A stretch of DNA of 64,000 nt, taken from an uncultured Clostridia bacterium (GTDB lineage: Bacteria; Bacillota; Clostridia; Christensenellales; Borkfalkiaceae). Made by a program: the position numbers and the translations under genes. Positions 18,380 to 26,474 of this stretch are shown piece after piece. The stretch's first letter is position 1; each line of letters begins with the position of its first letter. Where the stretch lies: contig CAKNLK010000009.1 in assembly GCA_930989535.1 (NCBI GenBank), forward strand, positions 1 to 64,000, read 5' to 3'. The notes under the pieces are model-generated. The model saw only the letters and a program-made list of their open reading frames with translations. It was not told the DNA's origin and did no database searches.

Positions 18380-18931
18380 ATGAAAAGAAATAAAATGGGC
18401 AATCTGCTTTCCATTGCGGGTGATGATGCGGAAGATATAAAGCAGTTTATCGACTCTTTTTTATCGCAAGATTCGGAAAGCGATGATCCGGAAGAGAAAT
18501 GCGTAGATTTTTGCAAGATAATTGCCGTAGCGGATCCTGAAGATGAGGAGGAATGTTTGCGAGAGTGGGGAGTGAAACAAAATGCCTCGAATACTTCTGT
18601 TATCTACGAAGGCGAAGGACAACCGCCTGCAATCGCGCATTTGATATTTTTTGATTCGGAGGAAGTTGTTCCCGCTATTGTAAGAGCTTTGGCGAATAAA
18701 CGTCCCGACCTGTATTTTCGTTATGAGTTTTGTGACGAGGATGCGCAGTATGCGGGAGAGCTTATTATTGAGGGCGGATATGAACATGGCGAACTGTATG
18801 AACCGCGCGGTGAAGATGCGATTGTTTTGTTTCATGAGATTTGGGGGCGATACGATGCTTTTGTAAAGGATGAGAAAACCGGCAGGTATGTTCCGGCTGA
18901 TGAAACGGAAAGACAACTTGAAATGGGATGA
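18380..18931 (+). CDS. Api92/YubB ferredoxin-like-domain protein
   Basis: The 183-residue protein uses ATG 18380, six bases after AAGGAG. The pattern CLREWGVKQNASN, then PPAIAHLIF, VVPAIVRALANKRPDLYFRYEFCDEDAQYAGEL resembles the Api92-like (DUF1281, YubB) family, in which a W-G-x-K-x-(D/N)-A motif is followed by an aromatic-rich ferredoxin-like fold. Such genes are common on plasmids and conjugative elements; the biochemical role is unknown. It sits between the ATPase and the ArdC/recombinase chimera, consistent with element cargo. The family call is from pattern memory. Confidence 0.55.
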   Translation: MKRNKMGNLLSIAGDDAEDIKQFIDSFLSQDSESDDPEEKCVDFCKIIAVADPEDEEECLREWGVKQNASNTSVIYEGEGQPPAIAHLIFFDSEEVVPAIVRALANKRPDLYFRYEFCDEDAQYAGELIIEGGYEHGELYEPRGEDAIVLFHEIWGRYDAFVKDEKTGRYVPADETERQLEMG

Positions 18932-18943
18932 GAGATTTGGAAA

Positions 18944-19696
18944 ATGAGGGGAGAAGAAGCAAGGGAAAGAATACGGCGAATTTTTGAAAACGGGCCTCGG
19001 CTTGCGGGGTTCTATTCTTTTGCAATCAATAATCCGCATTTGTCGTTCTGGAATGCCGTACAGATATATTCGGCAAATCCGAATGTGACCGTATGTAAAT
19101 CGTTTCAAGGTTTGTGCGGAGAACAAAGAGAGTGTATAAATCGCTCTTATTCAATTTACGAAAACAACTTCAAAGCAAAGGGGAACAGCTCAAATAATCA
19201 AAAAGAAGTTTTGTTGTCAAAAATTGAAAAATTAAAAGTAAAGTTGAATAACTTGACTAATATGCGTATGGAAGGCGAGATTTCAAAGGTGGAATATCAA
19301 GAATACAGGCAAAAAGTCACTGACGAAATAGCAACTTTTCAAAAGAAACTGAAGGCACTGGTCGAAGAAAGGAAAGAGCCGGATCCCGCCGTCATTAAGA
19401 TGTCTCTCGATGAATTCGCGGCAATTTTGGTAGAAAAAATTGATTTTAGTGCGCCTATAGTTGATAGGGGTATTATAGAGCAATTTGTAGAAAAGATTGT
19501 TCCGATAAATACATTGGAATTCGATTGGTATTTGAATTTGATTCCTCATATCTTCGAGGAACATTCATCAACGGGATATAACGAAGTGTGGACTTTTGTT
19601 ATAAACTTCGATGAGGCAGAAAAATACAGGAAAATGAGAGGAGGATTTTTAAGAAAAAACCAATGGCGAGATTTAACGGTACATGTTTTTGTGTAA
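18944..19696 (+). pseudogene. In-frame chimera: ArdC-like N-terminus joined to serine recombinase tail
   Basis: Residues 1-50 contain SFWNAVQIYSANPNVTVCKSF, the pattern of the ArdC antirestriction N-terminal domain. From about residue 75 the protein changes into the C-terminal coiled-coil part of a large serine recombinase (LLSKIEKLKVKLNNL, EGEISKVEYQEYRQKV, IIEQFVEKIVPINTLEFDWYLNL). The junction lies near 19090-19180. Neither catalytic part is present: no ArdC metalloprotease motif and no recombinase Ser domain. It is best explained as a deletion fusion between two element genes. The recombinase tail may mark the original right end of the element. Confidence 0.7.
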
Positions 19697-19702
19697 AAGA
19701 AA

Positions 19703-19726
19703 GGGGGCGGGGTGACCGTCCCCTTT
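19703..19726 (+). terminator. Short intrinsic terminator
   Basis: An eight-base-pair stem GGGGGCGG/CCGTCCCC (with one G-T pair, loop GGTGA) is followed by TTT. It ends the chimera transcript. Confidence 0.55.
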
Positions 19727-19852
19727 AGGTTAATTCTGCTTGCAATTTTAGTATTGATATGGTATTATATTACCAACAAAGTAATATGTCGGCAAGGGCG
19801 AACATCCAGAATCCGAGAAAGTAATTTTTGAGCAATATTGTATAGCCTGAAA

Positions 19853-19886
19853 GAAAGGGAATTGCCGCATGCGGCAGTTCCCTTTC
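19853..19886. repeat. 34-bp near-perfect inverted repeat
   Basis: GAAAGGGAA and TTCCCTTTC flank a central 14-base palindrome TGCCGCATGCGGCA; one mismatch separates each arm from the centre. No T-run follows. It lies 100 bases before the flavoprotein gene and could be an operator or a recombination relic. Confidence 0.55.
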
Positions 19887-19985
19887 CGAATTTCAAACGG
19901 CGGGGCAGGCCGAAAAGCCTTCGGCAACCGGGCGGCGTTCGGCGCCCGCGTGCATCCCCGCAGAATCATATCGGAGGTACATATT

Positions 19986-20606
19986 ATGAAAGTTTTGCTT
20001 GTCAACGGCAGTCCGCGCGCGCACGGCTGCACCTATACCGCCCTCTGCGAGGTCGCCAAAGCGCTGGAGGAAGAGGGCGTCGAAACGGAGATTTTTCAGG
20101 TAGGCACAAGGCCCGTGCAGGACTGCATCGCCTGCCGCAAGTGCAGGGAAATTGGCAAATGCGTCTTTAACGATGCGGCGAACGAGCTTGCCGAAAAGGC
20201 GAAATCGTGCGACGGCTTCGTGTTCGGCTCGCCCGTGTACTACGCGCACCCCACGGGGCAGATTCAGTCTCTTCTTGACCGCGCCTTTTATTCGGGCGGC
20301 GCGGCGTTTGCCCGCAAGCCGGGCGCCGTCGTCGTGTCGGCGCGCAGGGGCGGCACGGCGGCCTCCTTCGACGTGCTGAACAAATATTTCACCATCTGCC
20401 AGATGCCGATTGTCTCGTCCACCTATTGGAACATGGTCTACGGCGCTTCGCCCGAGGATGTCATGCAGGATTTGGAGGGATTGCAGACGATGCGCAATCT
20501 CGGCAGGAACATGGCGTACCTTATCAAGTGTATCGACGCGGGCAAAAAGGCTGGCATTCGGCCTCCCGCAACCGAATCGCAGTTCCGCACGAATTTCATC
20601 CGCTGA
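19986..20606 (+). CDS. Flavodoxin-fold NAD(P)H reductase with Fe-S type cysteine motif
   Basis: The 206-residue protein starts at ATG 19986 after GGAGG. The N-terminus MKVLLVNGSPRAHGCTYTAL is the FMN phosphate loop of the NADPH-dependent FMN reductase/flavodoxin-like family. Residues 45-60 carry CIACRKCREIGKC, a C-x2-C-x2-C-x5-C arrangement like the compact [4Fe-4S] motif of iron-sulfur flavoproteins. GSPVYYAHPTGQ follows as the second flavin-contact loop. The likely role is cytosolic flavin-dependent electron transfer or quinone/nitro reduction; the natural acceptor is unknown. It is monocistronic, with a terminator downstream. Confidence 0.85.
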   Translation: MKVLLVNGSPRAHGCTYTALCEVAKALEEEGVETEIFQVGTRPVQDCIACRKCREIGKCVFNDAANELAEKAKSCDGFVFGSPVYYAHPTGQIQSLLDRAFYSGGAAFARKPGAVVVSARRGGTAASFDVLNKYFTICQMPIVSSTYWNMVYGASPEDVMQDLEGLQTMRNLGRNMAYLIKCIDAGKKAGIRPPATESQFRTNFIR

Positions 20607-20683
20607 AATATGCTGAATTAAAAAGATTTGGGTGTGCTGTATCAAATGTTGCAAACAGTCGAAAAGAGGAGTTGCCCTTGCAT

Positions 20684-20729
20684 AGCCGCCGAACTGTAGA
20701 GTTTCGGCGGCAGCGGGCGGCTCTTTTTT
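20684..20729 (+). terminator. Terminator with two alternative stems
   Basis: AGCCGCC (20684-20690) can pair with GGCGGCT (20716-20722), which is followed by C and six T. Alternatively GCCGCCGAA pairs with TTCGGCGGC (20703-20711). The first form is a normal terminator for the flavoprotein gene. Confidence 0.65.
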
Positions 20730-20774
20730 CATATAAGAAAATAAAAATTTTTTGAAAAAACTTTATTCAAACTG

Positions 20775-20803
20775 TTGACAAGATGAAAGGGCGGTGTTAT
20801 AAT
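20775..20803 (+). promoter_or_regulatory. Consensus sigma-A promoter for hsp20
   Basis: TTGACA (20775-20780), a 17-base spacer and TATAAT (20798-20803) form a perfect consensus. The operator starts immediately after the -10. Confidence 0.9.
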
Positions 20804-20804
20804 A

Positions 20805-20831
20805 TTAGCAGAAAAACAAAGAGAGTGCTAA
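20805..20831 (+). promoter_or_regulatory. CIRCE-like HrcA operator
   Basis: TTAGCAGAA, a 9-base spacer and GAGTGCTAA. The right half matches CIRCE (TTAGCACTC-N9-GAGTGCTAA) exactly and the left half has three mismatches. Position over the predicted transcription start fits HrcA repression of a heat-shock gene. Confidence 0.75.
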
Positions 20832-20878
20832 CATTTATATAAATTAATTGCTAACAATTAAAGCGTATAAGTGCTAAC
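20826..20878 (+). repeat. Three TGCTAAC direct repeats at exact 23-base spacing
   Basis: TGCTAAC occurs at 20826, 20849 and 20872, each 23 bases apart. The first is the right half of the CIRCE-like operator and the last overlaps the region just before the hsp20 ribosome site. The repeats could be extra repressor half-sites. Confidence 0.7.
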
Positions 20879-20900
20879 ATCCGCGAAGGAGATGATATTT

Positions 20901-21332
20901 ATGAAAAATGAACTCAGCAGAAGGAACGCTTATAATGATTTCGACTTCTTCGACGAAGCCATGCACGACTTTTTCCCCGCATTTTACGGCGGCAAGAACC
21001 ACGGACATAAATACATGCGCACGGACATCAAGGAGACGGATGACGCGTACGTGATGGAAGTGGAGATGCCGGGGCTCGATAAAAAGGATATCGGCCTTGA
21101 GCTGAAGGACGGGTATCTGAACATTTCCGTCAACAAGAGCGAAAAGGAAGAGGGCGGCAAGAAGGATAACTATATCCACCGCGAGCGCAGCTATTCCTGC
21201 CAGCGCAGCTACTACGTCGGCGACGTCAAGAAAGAGGACATCAAGGCGAAGTACGAAAACGGCATGCTGAACGTGACCATCCCGAAGGAAGCGCCGAAGC
21301 AGGAAAACCAGCATTTTATCGAAATCGAATAA
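20901..21332 (+). CDS. Small heat-shock protein, Hsp20 family
   Basis: The 143-residue protein starts at ATG 20901 after AAGGAGA. The alpha-crystallin domain spans about residues 38-143: MRTDIKETDDAYVMEVEMPGLDKKDI, then KDNYIHRERSYSCQRSYYV and ENGMLNVTIPKE. The last segment includes the GMLNVTIPK strand that packs in sHsp dimers. It is an ATP-independent holdase that binds unfolding proteins under heat or other stress. A consensus promoter with a CIRCE-like operator and additional TGCTAAC repeats lies upstream, indicating HrcA-type control. A bidirectional terminator separates it from the convergent ABC genes. Confidence 0.95.
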   Translation: MKNELSRRNAYNDFDFFDEAMHDFFPAFYGGKNHGHKYMRTDIKETDDAYVMEVEMPGLDKKDIGLELKDGYLNISVNKSEKEEGGKKDNYIHRERSYSCQRSYYVGDVKKEDIKAKYENGMLNVTIPKEAPKQENQHFIEIE

Positions 21333-21433
21333 TAGTTCGCCACGCATAATTGCCGGCGGCGGCTGAAATCGAAACAAACGGAGAGGGAGGGGCTTTATGC
21401 GCCTCCCTTTTTTGCTGTTCGCCTTAAAAAGCA

Positions 21434-21469
21434 GAATGGGCGGTACGGGAACGTACCGCCCATTCTTTT
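21434..21469. terminator. Bidirectional intrinsic terminator
   Basis: A perfect 13-bp stem (21434-21446 with 21453-21465, loop GGGAAC) is followed by TTTT on the plus strand and by TGCTTTTT on the minus strand. It separates hsp20 from the convergent ABC operon. Confidence 0.85.
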
Positions 21470-21504
21470 CTATCCTAAAATAGGGGGGAGTGTGCGAGCA
21501 AATA

Positions 21505-23293
21505 TTACGCGAACTGGCTGTTGTAGAGAGCTGCGTAGGCGCCGCCCTTGGCGAGCAGTTCCTTGTGCGTGCCCTGCTCGATGATGTTGCCCTGCTCCAT
21601 GAACAGGATACAGTTCGCGTCGCGGATGGTGGAGAGGCGGTGCGCGATGACGAAGCTCGTTCTGCCGCTCATCAGCGCCTGCATCGCCTTGCCGATTTCC
21701 GCTTCCGTGCGGGTGTCGACGGAGCTTGTCGCCTCGTCTAAAATCAGCACGGGCGGGTTGCACAGGAACACGCGCGCGATGGTCAGAAGCTGGCGCTGCC
21801 CGACGGACAGGTTGCCCGCGTCGTTGTCGAGCACCGTGTCGTAGCTCTGCGGCATGGTGCGGATGAAGTAATCTACCTTCGCCATCTTCGCCGCCTGCAC
21901 GATTTCCTCGCGCGTCGCGTCCGGCTTGCCGTAGGCGATGTTCTCCGCGATGGTTCCGCCGAACAGCCACGTATCCTGCAGCACCATGCCGAAGTTGTGC
22001 CGCAGCCCGCTCCTCGTCAGCTCGGTCGTGGGGATGCCGTCGATGGTGATGCGCCCGCCGTTCACCTCGTAGAATCGCATCAACAGGTTGATGAGCGTGG
22101 TCTTGCCCGCGCCCGTCGCGCCGACGACGGCGATCTTCTGCCCGGGGTGGGCGGTAAAGCTGATGTCCTTCATCAGAATTTTGTCGGGGAAGTACCCGAA
22201 GCTCACGTGCTCGAAGGCGATTTCGCCGTGCGCGCGCTCCAGAACGGCAGGGTGGTCGGTGTCGGGCCCCTCCTCCTCGTCGTCCAAAAATTCGAAGGTA
22301 CGTTCCGCCGAGGCGAGCGCCGATTACAGGGAGTTGATCATGTACGATGTCTCCGTCAGCGGCTCGGCGGCGAGGGTGATGTACTGGAAGAACGCCTGCG
22401 CGATACCCAGCGACATGGCTCCCGTCAACATCCAGCCACAGGCAATGAGCAGGATGACCGCCTGGCAGATGCGCGAGAGGAAGCGGATGAGCGGGTTGAC
22501 CGCGTTGGTCAAAAAGTCGCTGTTCCGCGCCGCAACGCGCACGCTCTCCGTGTATTCGGAAACTTTTTCAAAGCTCTCCGGCTCGTGGTTGTACGCTTTG
22601 ATGACGTCACGGCCGGTATAGTATTCCTCCGCGATGCCCGTCAGCCGCGCGATTGCCTCCTGCCGCTCCGCCGCGCAGATGAGGTTCTTTTTCGCGACGG
22701 CGTTGGTGATGATGAGGCTTATGACGGAAAACGCGATGAAGATGAGCCCCAGCTGCCAGCTCAGGCAGAGCATGAACACGATGGAGCATGGATGTGAGTA
22801 GCTTCAAAAGGCCCGTCTGCAGCGTTTCAGAAACTTTATCCAAGTCGCTCGTCACGCGGCTGAGAATTTCGCCCGGCTTGTTGCGGTCGAAAAATTTGAG
22901 GGGGAGCTTGTTCAGCTTGGCGGCGATTTGCTTGCGCAGCGTTAAAATGAGAACTTCCGCCACGCTCGCCATCAAAAAGGACTGCAGGTAATACACGGCG
23001 CTCTGCACGATGTACAGGGAAAAGAGGATGATCATTTCCTGCCCGAGCGGGTACCAGGGGATGGAAAAATTTCCGCCTTCCGCCGCGGCGATCGCTTCCA
23101 AAAGCGCGTCGATGACGCCCGCGCTGTAGTAGGGGGTAAAGATATTCAGAACGATAAAGATGACGATACACACCGCCACGACGATGAGCCGTGCGCACTG
23201 GTTTTTCAGCTGCCCGAACAGCCGCGCGGCAGTCTTACGCGCGTTCTGCGGCGCGTCTTTATGTATCGCGGTGTTTTGCACTTTTTTAGCCAT
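21505..23293 (-). pseudogene. Type I ABC exporter half, broken by 7-base insertion and nonsense codon
   Basis: The reading frame starts at ATG 23293 (MAKKVQNTAIHKD) with membrane helices of an exporter. Near 22781-22792 a 7-base repeat (ATGGAGC followed by ATGGATG on the plus strand) shifts the frame. Removing it restores KLLTSIVFMLCLSW. The continued frame then meets TAA at 22324-22326 inside SYMINSL-stop-SALASAERTFEF, where CAA (Gln) would be expected. The ATPase follows intact: Walker A GATGAGKTT, signature LSVGQRQ, Walker B VLILDEATSSVD with the catalytic Glu. It is the downstream partner of the exporter at 23286-25025. Two independent lesions argue for gene decay, though assembly error is possible. 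Confidence 0.85.
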
Positions 23294-25025
23294 GCTGTTC
23301 GTCCGCCTCCTTTGTCTGCGATTCATAAATCTCTTTATACACGGGGCAATTCATCAAGAGCTCGTCGTGCGTGCCGATGCCCACCGGCTCACCCTCGTTT
23401 AAAACGACGATGCGCTCCGCGTGGCGGATGGTGCTCACGCGCTGGGCGATGATGAGCACGGCGGCGTTCTGCGTTTCATAGGCGAGCGCCCTGCGCAGCG
23501 CCGCGTCCGTCTTGAAGTCGAGCGCGGAGAGACTGTCGTCGAAGATGTACAATTCGGGCTTTTTCACGAGCGCGCGGGCGATGGAAAGCCTCTGCTTCTG
23601 CCCGCCCGAAAAGTTGGTGCCGCCCTGCGCCACAAAGGAGTTCAGCCCGTCGGGGAGAGAGCGCACGAAATCTTCCGCCTGCGCCACTTTCAAAGCGTGC
23701 CAAAGCTCTTCGTCGGTCGCGTTCGGGTTGCTGTAACGCAAATTTTCGGCGATGGTGCCCGCGAACAGCCACGCCCGCTGCTGCACGTACGCGATGTGGC
23801 CGCGCAGCTGGTTCTGCGGCATCTTGCGGATGTTCACGTTGTTTAAGAGCAGTTCGCCGTCCGTCACGTCGTTGAAGCGGAGGATGAGGGAGGCGACCGT
23901 CGATTTGCCACTGCCCGTGCCGCCGATAATCGCCGTCGTTTCGCCGCGCCTGCAGGAGAAATTCAGGTTTTTGAGGGTATATTCCTCCGAATCGGGGAAG
24001 CGAAACGCTGCATTCCGGAATTCGACGACGTTTTCGGAGGAGGCGGGGAACCACACCTGCTTATCGGTCAGATCCTGAATGGTCGGCGAAAAGTCGAGCA
24101 CCGCCTTCACGCGGCCGGCGCATTCGAAGGCGCGGGGCAGGGTGAGGATGACCATCTGCGCCATCATCATATAGAGGAGCGCCAAAATGGCGTATTCGAC
24201 GATGGCGGTGATGTCGGTCACGAGAAAAGCCCCCGCCGTCACACGGTAGCCGCTGAGCGCATACACGATGATGACGAAAATATTGACGGCGAAGAAGGAC
24301 AAACCGTCCAGACTCGCGAACATGCGGTTTGCCTTGATGGAGGTGACCGCGTAATTGGAGAAGGAGGTATCCAGCCGCTTGTGCTCGTGGTCTTCCTTAT
24401 TGAACGCGCGCACCACGCGCACGCCCGTGATATTTTCCAGCAGTACGGTGCTCATGCGGTCGAGCAGCTTCTGCAATTTGCGGAAGAGGGGAGAGGCGCT
24501 GCGCATGATCAGCAGCGCCACGACCGTGATGACGGCGAGCACCGCCAAAAGGATCAGCCCCATCATCCAATCCTTCATAAAGGCGAGGATGAGGGAGATG
24601 ACGAACACGACGGGCACGGGCAGCACGATCTGTATGCTCGCCATGAGCGCGAACTGGATATTCGTGATGTCCGAAACGGTGCGCGTCGTCATAGACGCGA
24701 CGCCGAATGCGCGGAAGTCGGACACGGCCAAATCGAGCGTCTTTTTATAGAGCGCGTCGCGAATGTCCTTGGCGATGCGCGAAACGAGTTCCGCGCAGGT
24801 ATACCCGCTCATAATCCCGCCCGCGCCCGAAATAATGGCAGCGACTGCCATGACGACGGCGGTATTGATGAGAACCTGCATTTCGACGCCCGTCTCGCCC
24901 TGTCGGAGCATTTCCGAGGCGAGCGTGGGGATGATGAGCGCGCCCGCCACGTCAATGATGAGCAGGATAATTGTGAGCAGGAAGAGCTTCCAATGCGGCT
25001 TCAAAAATCGTAGAATCAGCTTCAT
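23286..25025 (-). CDS. Type I ABC exporter half with degenerate catalytic site
   Basis: The 579-residue protein has an N-terminal six-helix exporter domain (residues 1-310) and a C-terminal ATPase: Walker A GGTGSGKST, signature FSGGQKQR, Walker B LYIFDDSLSALD. The residue after Walker B is Asp rather than the catalytic Glu, the usual sign of the non-consensus half in heterodimeric multidrug or peptide exporters. Its partner, whose start overlaps this stop by eight bases, carries the consensus site but is broken. AAGGAG precedes ATG 25025. Expression appears to be set by a structured leader ending in a terminator. Without an intact partner the transporter is probably inactive. Confidence 0.88.
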   Translation of the reverse strand: MKLILRFLKPHWKLFLLTIILLIIDVAGALIIPTLASEMLRQGETGVEMQVLINTAVVMAVAAIISGAGGIMSGYTCAELVSRIAKDIRDALYKKTLDLAVSDFRAFGVASMTTRTVSDITNIQFALMASIQIVLPVPVVFVISLILAFMKDWMMGLILLAVLAVITVVALLIMRSASPLFRKLQKLLDRMSTVLLENITGVRVVRAFNKEDHEHKRLDTSFSNYAVTSIKANRMFASLDGLSFFAVNIFVIIVYALSGYRVTAGAFLVTDITAIVEYAILALLYMMMAQMVILTLPRAFECAGRVKAVLDFSPTIQDLTDKQVWFPASSENVVEFRNAAFRFPDSEEYTLKNLNFSCRRGETTAIIGGTGSGKSTVASLILRFNDVTDGELLLNNVNIRKMPQNQLRGHIAYVQQRAWLFAGTIAENLRYSNPNATDEELWHALKVAQAEDFVRSLPDGLNSFVAQGGTNFSGGQKQRLSIARALVKKPELYIFDDSLSALDFKTDAALRRALAYETQNAAVLIIAQRVSTIRHAERIVVLNEGEPVGIGTHDELLMNCPVYKEIYESQTKEADEQHG

Positions 25026-25195
25026 ACTTACTCCTTTTTTTCTTATTTCGGAACGGCTTACGGCATAGAAAAAGGGCGCGCCCGACGTCTTTCAACAATC
25101 GGGCGCACCCGTATCTTCTCAACCGTTGCGGCTGCGGCCGCAAGTTCTCCGATAAGCTATTCCGTTTGCAAGCTGCCGCTTTTACCCGGCAACCG
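25026..25195 (-). promoter_or_regulatory. Structured 5' leader of the ABC exporter operon
   Basis: Between the predicted transcription start (about 25195) and the ABC ATG lie some 170 bases. They contain several stems (for example TTGCGGC-CGCA-GCCGCAA on the minus strand) and end with an intrinsic terminator. This is the layout of an attenuator or riboswitch. I could not match it to a known riboswitch class. Confidence 0.5.
25069..25110 (-). terminator. Intrinsic terminator inside the ABC leader
   Basis: On the minus strand a 12-bp stem GGGTGCGCCCGA/TCGGGCGCGCCC (one T-G pair) is followed by TTTTT. It lies between the promoter and the first ABC gene, so it must be bypassed for expression. 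Confidence 0.8.
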
Positions 25196-25201
25196 CTAGG
25201 C

Positions 25202-25230
25202 ATTATACACCATAAAAAATCATAAGTCAA
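25202..25230 (-). promoter_or_regulatory. Sigma-A promoter of the ABC exporter operon
   Basis: Minus strand TTGACT (25230-25225), a 17-base spacer and TATAAT (25207-25202). Confidence 0.8.
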
Positions 25231-25374
25231 CAATTGGAGGCAAAAAATTGAAAAGTTTTTACGGCATTGCAGGTTTGCTTGCTTTTTCTCCGTTTTCCCG
25301 CACAGACGCAAATAAATTAAGCCTCCTCGCGGCGGCCGCCGATGTTTTAAATTCCTTGCGGATGCCGCGCGGCT

Positions 25375-25404
25375 TTGACATTTCCCCCGCCCGCGTGGTA
25401 CAAT
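25375..25404 (+). promoter_or_regulatory. Promoter of the aldo/keto reductase gene
   Basis: TTGACA (25375-25380), an 18-base spacer and TACAAT (25399-25404), with TGG directly before the -10 (extended -10). Confidence 0.75.
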
Positions 25405-25425
25405 AGAAAAAAGGAGAGTAATTTT

Positions 25426-26370
25426 ATGGAATACGGCAAAATTGCGGGGAGCGAAAAGCCCGTTTCGAGGATTGTATTCGGCTGCGGCGGCGCCCGCATG
25501 TGGGCAGGGGAAGAGTCGTCCGACGTTTTGGATGCGGCCGTCGAGGCGGGCATAACCGCCTTCGATACGGCGCGCGTGTACGGCAAAAGCGAAGAGGCGC
25601 TGGGCAAGTGGCTGTATTCGCGCGGGCGGAGCGGGGTATTTGTCATCACCAAGGGGTGCCACCCGCTGGAGGATTGGGTTCCCCGCGTGGGAGGCAAATA
25701 TATCGAAGAAGATTTGTTCCGTTCGCTCGATGCGCTGAAGACGGATTACGTCGACCTGTATTTTCTGCACCGCGACGACGAAACGGTGCCCGTGGGGGAA
25801 ATATTGGAGGCGCTCAATGCCCAGGCAGAGGAGGGCAGAATCCGCGCGTTCGGCGCCTCGAATTGGACGCATGCGCGTCTGCAAGAGGCAAACGAGTACG
25901 CCGAAGAGCACGGTCTGCGCCCGTTTTCCGCTTCTTCGCCCTATTTCGGGCTTGCGGTGCAGCTTGCGGCGCCGGTGCAGGGCTGCCTCTCCATTGCCGG
26001 CAAAGAGAATGCGGCGGCACGGGCGTGGTACCGCGCCGAGCAGTTTCCGGTGTTCGCCTACTCCTCCTTGGCGGGCGGATTCCTTTCCGGCAGGGTGAAA
26101 GCGGAGCTGGGCACTGCCGCCGTCATCGCCGCCGCGGGGGCGGTGTACGGGTGCGCGGACAATGCGGAGCGGCTCGCCCGCGCGGAAAAGCTCGCGGCAA
26201 TCAAGGGCTGCACGGTGGCGCAGATGGCGCTCGGCTGGGTTTTTGCGCAGGGGCTGAATATCTTTGCCCTCGCCTCCGCCTCGACGCCCGAACGCGTATT
26301 TGCAAACGCACAGCCCGCCGTTCTGACGCAGAAAGAGGCGGACTATCTCGATTTGAAAGCGCCGAATTGA
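25426..26370 (+). CDS. Aldo/keto reductase
   Basis: The 314-residue protein starts at ATG 25426 after AAGGAGAG, directly downstream of its own promoter. The AKR catalytic tetrad is visible: Asp and Tyr in FDTARVYGKSE, Lys in VITKGCHP and His in LYFLHRDD. GASNWTHARLQEA is the family helix near the substrate barrel. It has the (alpha/beta)8 barrel length typical of bacterial AKRs and would reduce aldehydes or ketones with NADPH in the cytoplasm. The substrate is unknown. No obvious functional link to neighbours is seen. Confidence 0.9.
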   Translation: MEYGKIAGSEKPVSRIVFGCGGARMWAGEESSDVLDAAVEAGITAFDTARVYGKSEEALGKWLYSRGRSGVFVITKGCHPLEDWVPRVGGKYIEEDLFRSLDALKTDYVDLYFLHRDDETVPVGEILEALNAQAEEGRIRAFGASNWTHARLQEANEYAEEHGLRPFSASSPYFGLAVQLAAPVQGCLSIAGKENAAARAWYRAEQFPVFAYSSLAGGFLSGRVKAELGTAAVIAAAGAVYGCADNAERLARAEKLAAIKGCTVAQMALGWVFAQGLNIFALASASTPERVFANAQPAVLTQKEADYLDLKAPN

Positions 26371-26411
26371 CGGACAAAAGAGAAAAGCGGCCGGGGGAAA
26401 AGCGATTTTAA

Positions 26412-26440
26412 TTTACATTTTGCGCGAATTGTGGTACAAT
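26412..26440 (+). promoter_or_regulatory. Promoter of the kinase/TtcA operon
   Basis: TTTACA (26412-26417), a 17-base spacer and TACAAT (26435-26440), with TGG before the -10. Confidence 0.72.
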
Positions 26441-26474
26441 GGCGCGGTAATTCTTTTATAAGGAAAAGCGGCTT

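Larger units (their letters stand above)
15800..19740 (+). mobile_element. Decayed integrative/conjugative element remnant
   Basis: The segment holds pieces of conjugative-element genes in plausible order: a sigma factor of the type found in such elements, a MobL-type relaxase, an unidentified fragment, an Api92/YubB-like gene, an ArdC-like N-terminus and the tail of a large serine recombinase. Most are truncated and joined to each other. Boundaries are approximate, set by the WYL truncation on the left and the recombinase tail on the right. No terminal repeats were identified. Confidence 0.7.

Noticed and set aside
25120-25205. SAM-riboswitch-like ACCCGGCAACC string on the plus strand
   Set aside because: The rest of the SAM-I core is absent, and the promoter and terminator show that the leader is transcribed from the minus strand.
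24952-25911. Possible leader peptide frame across the ABC leader
   Set aside because: The frame is open through the leader, but it starts far upstream of the promoter, has no stop before the terminator and no clear ribosome site.
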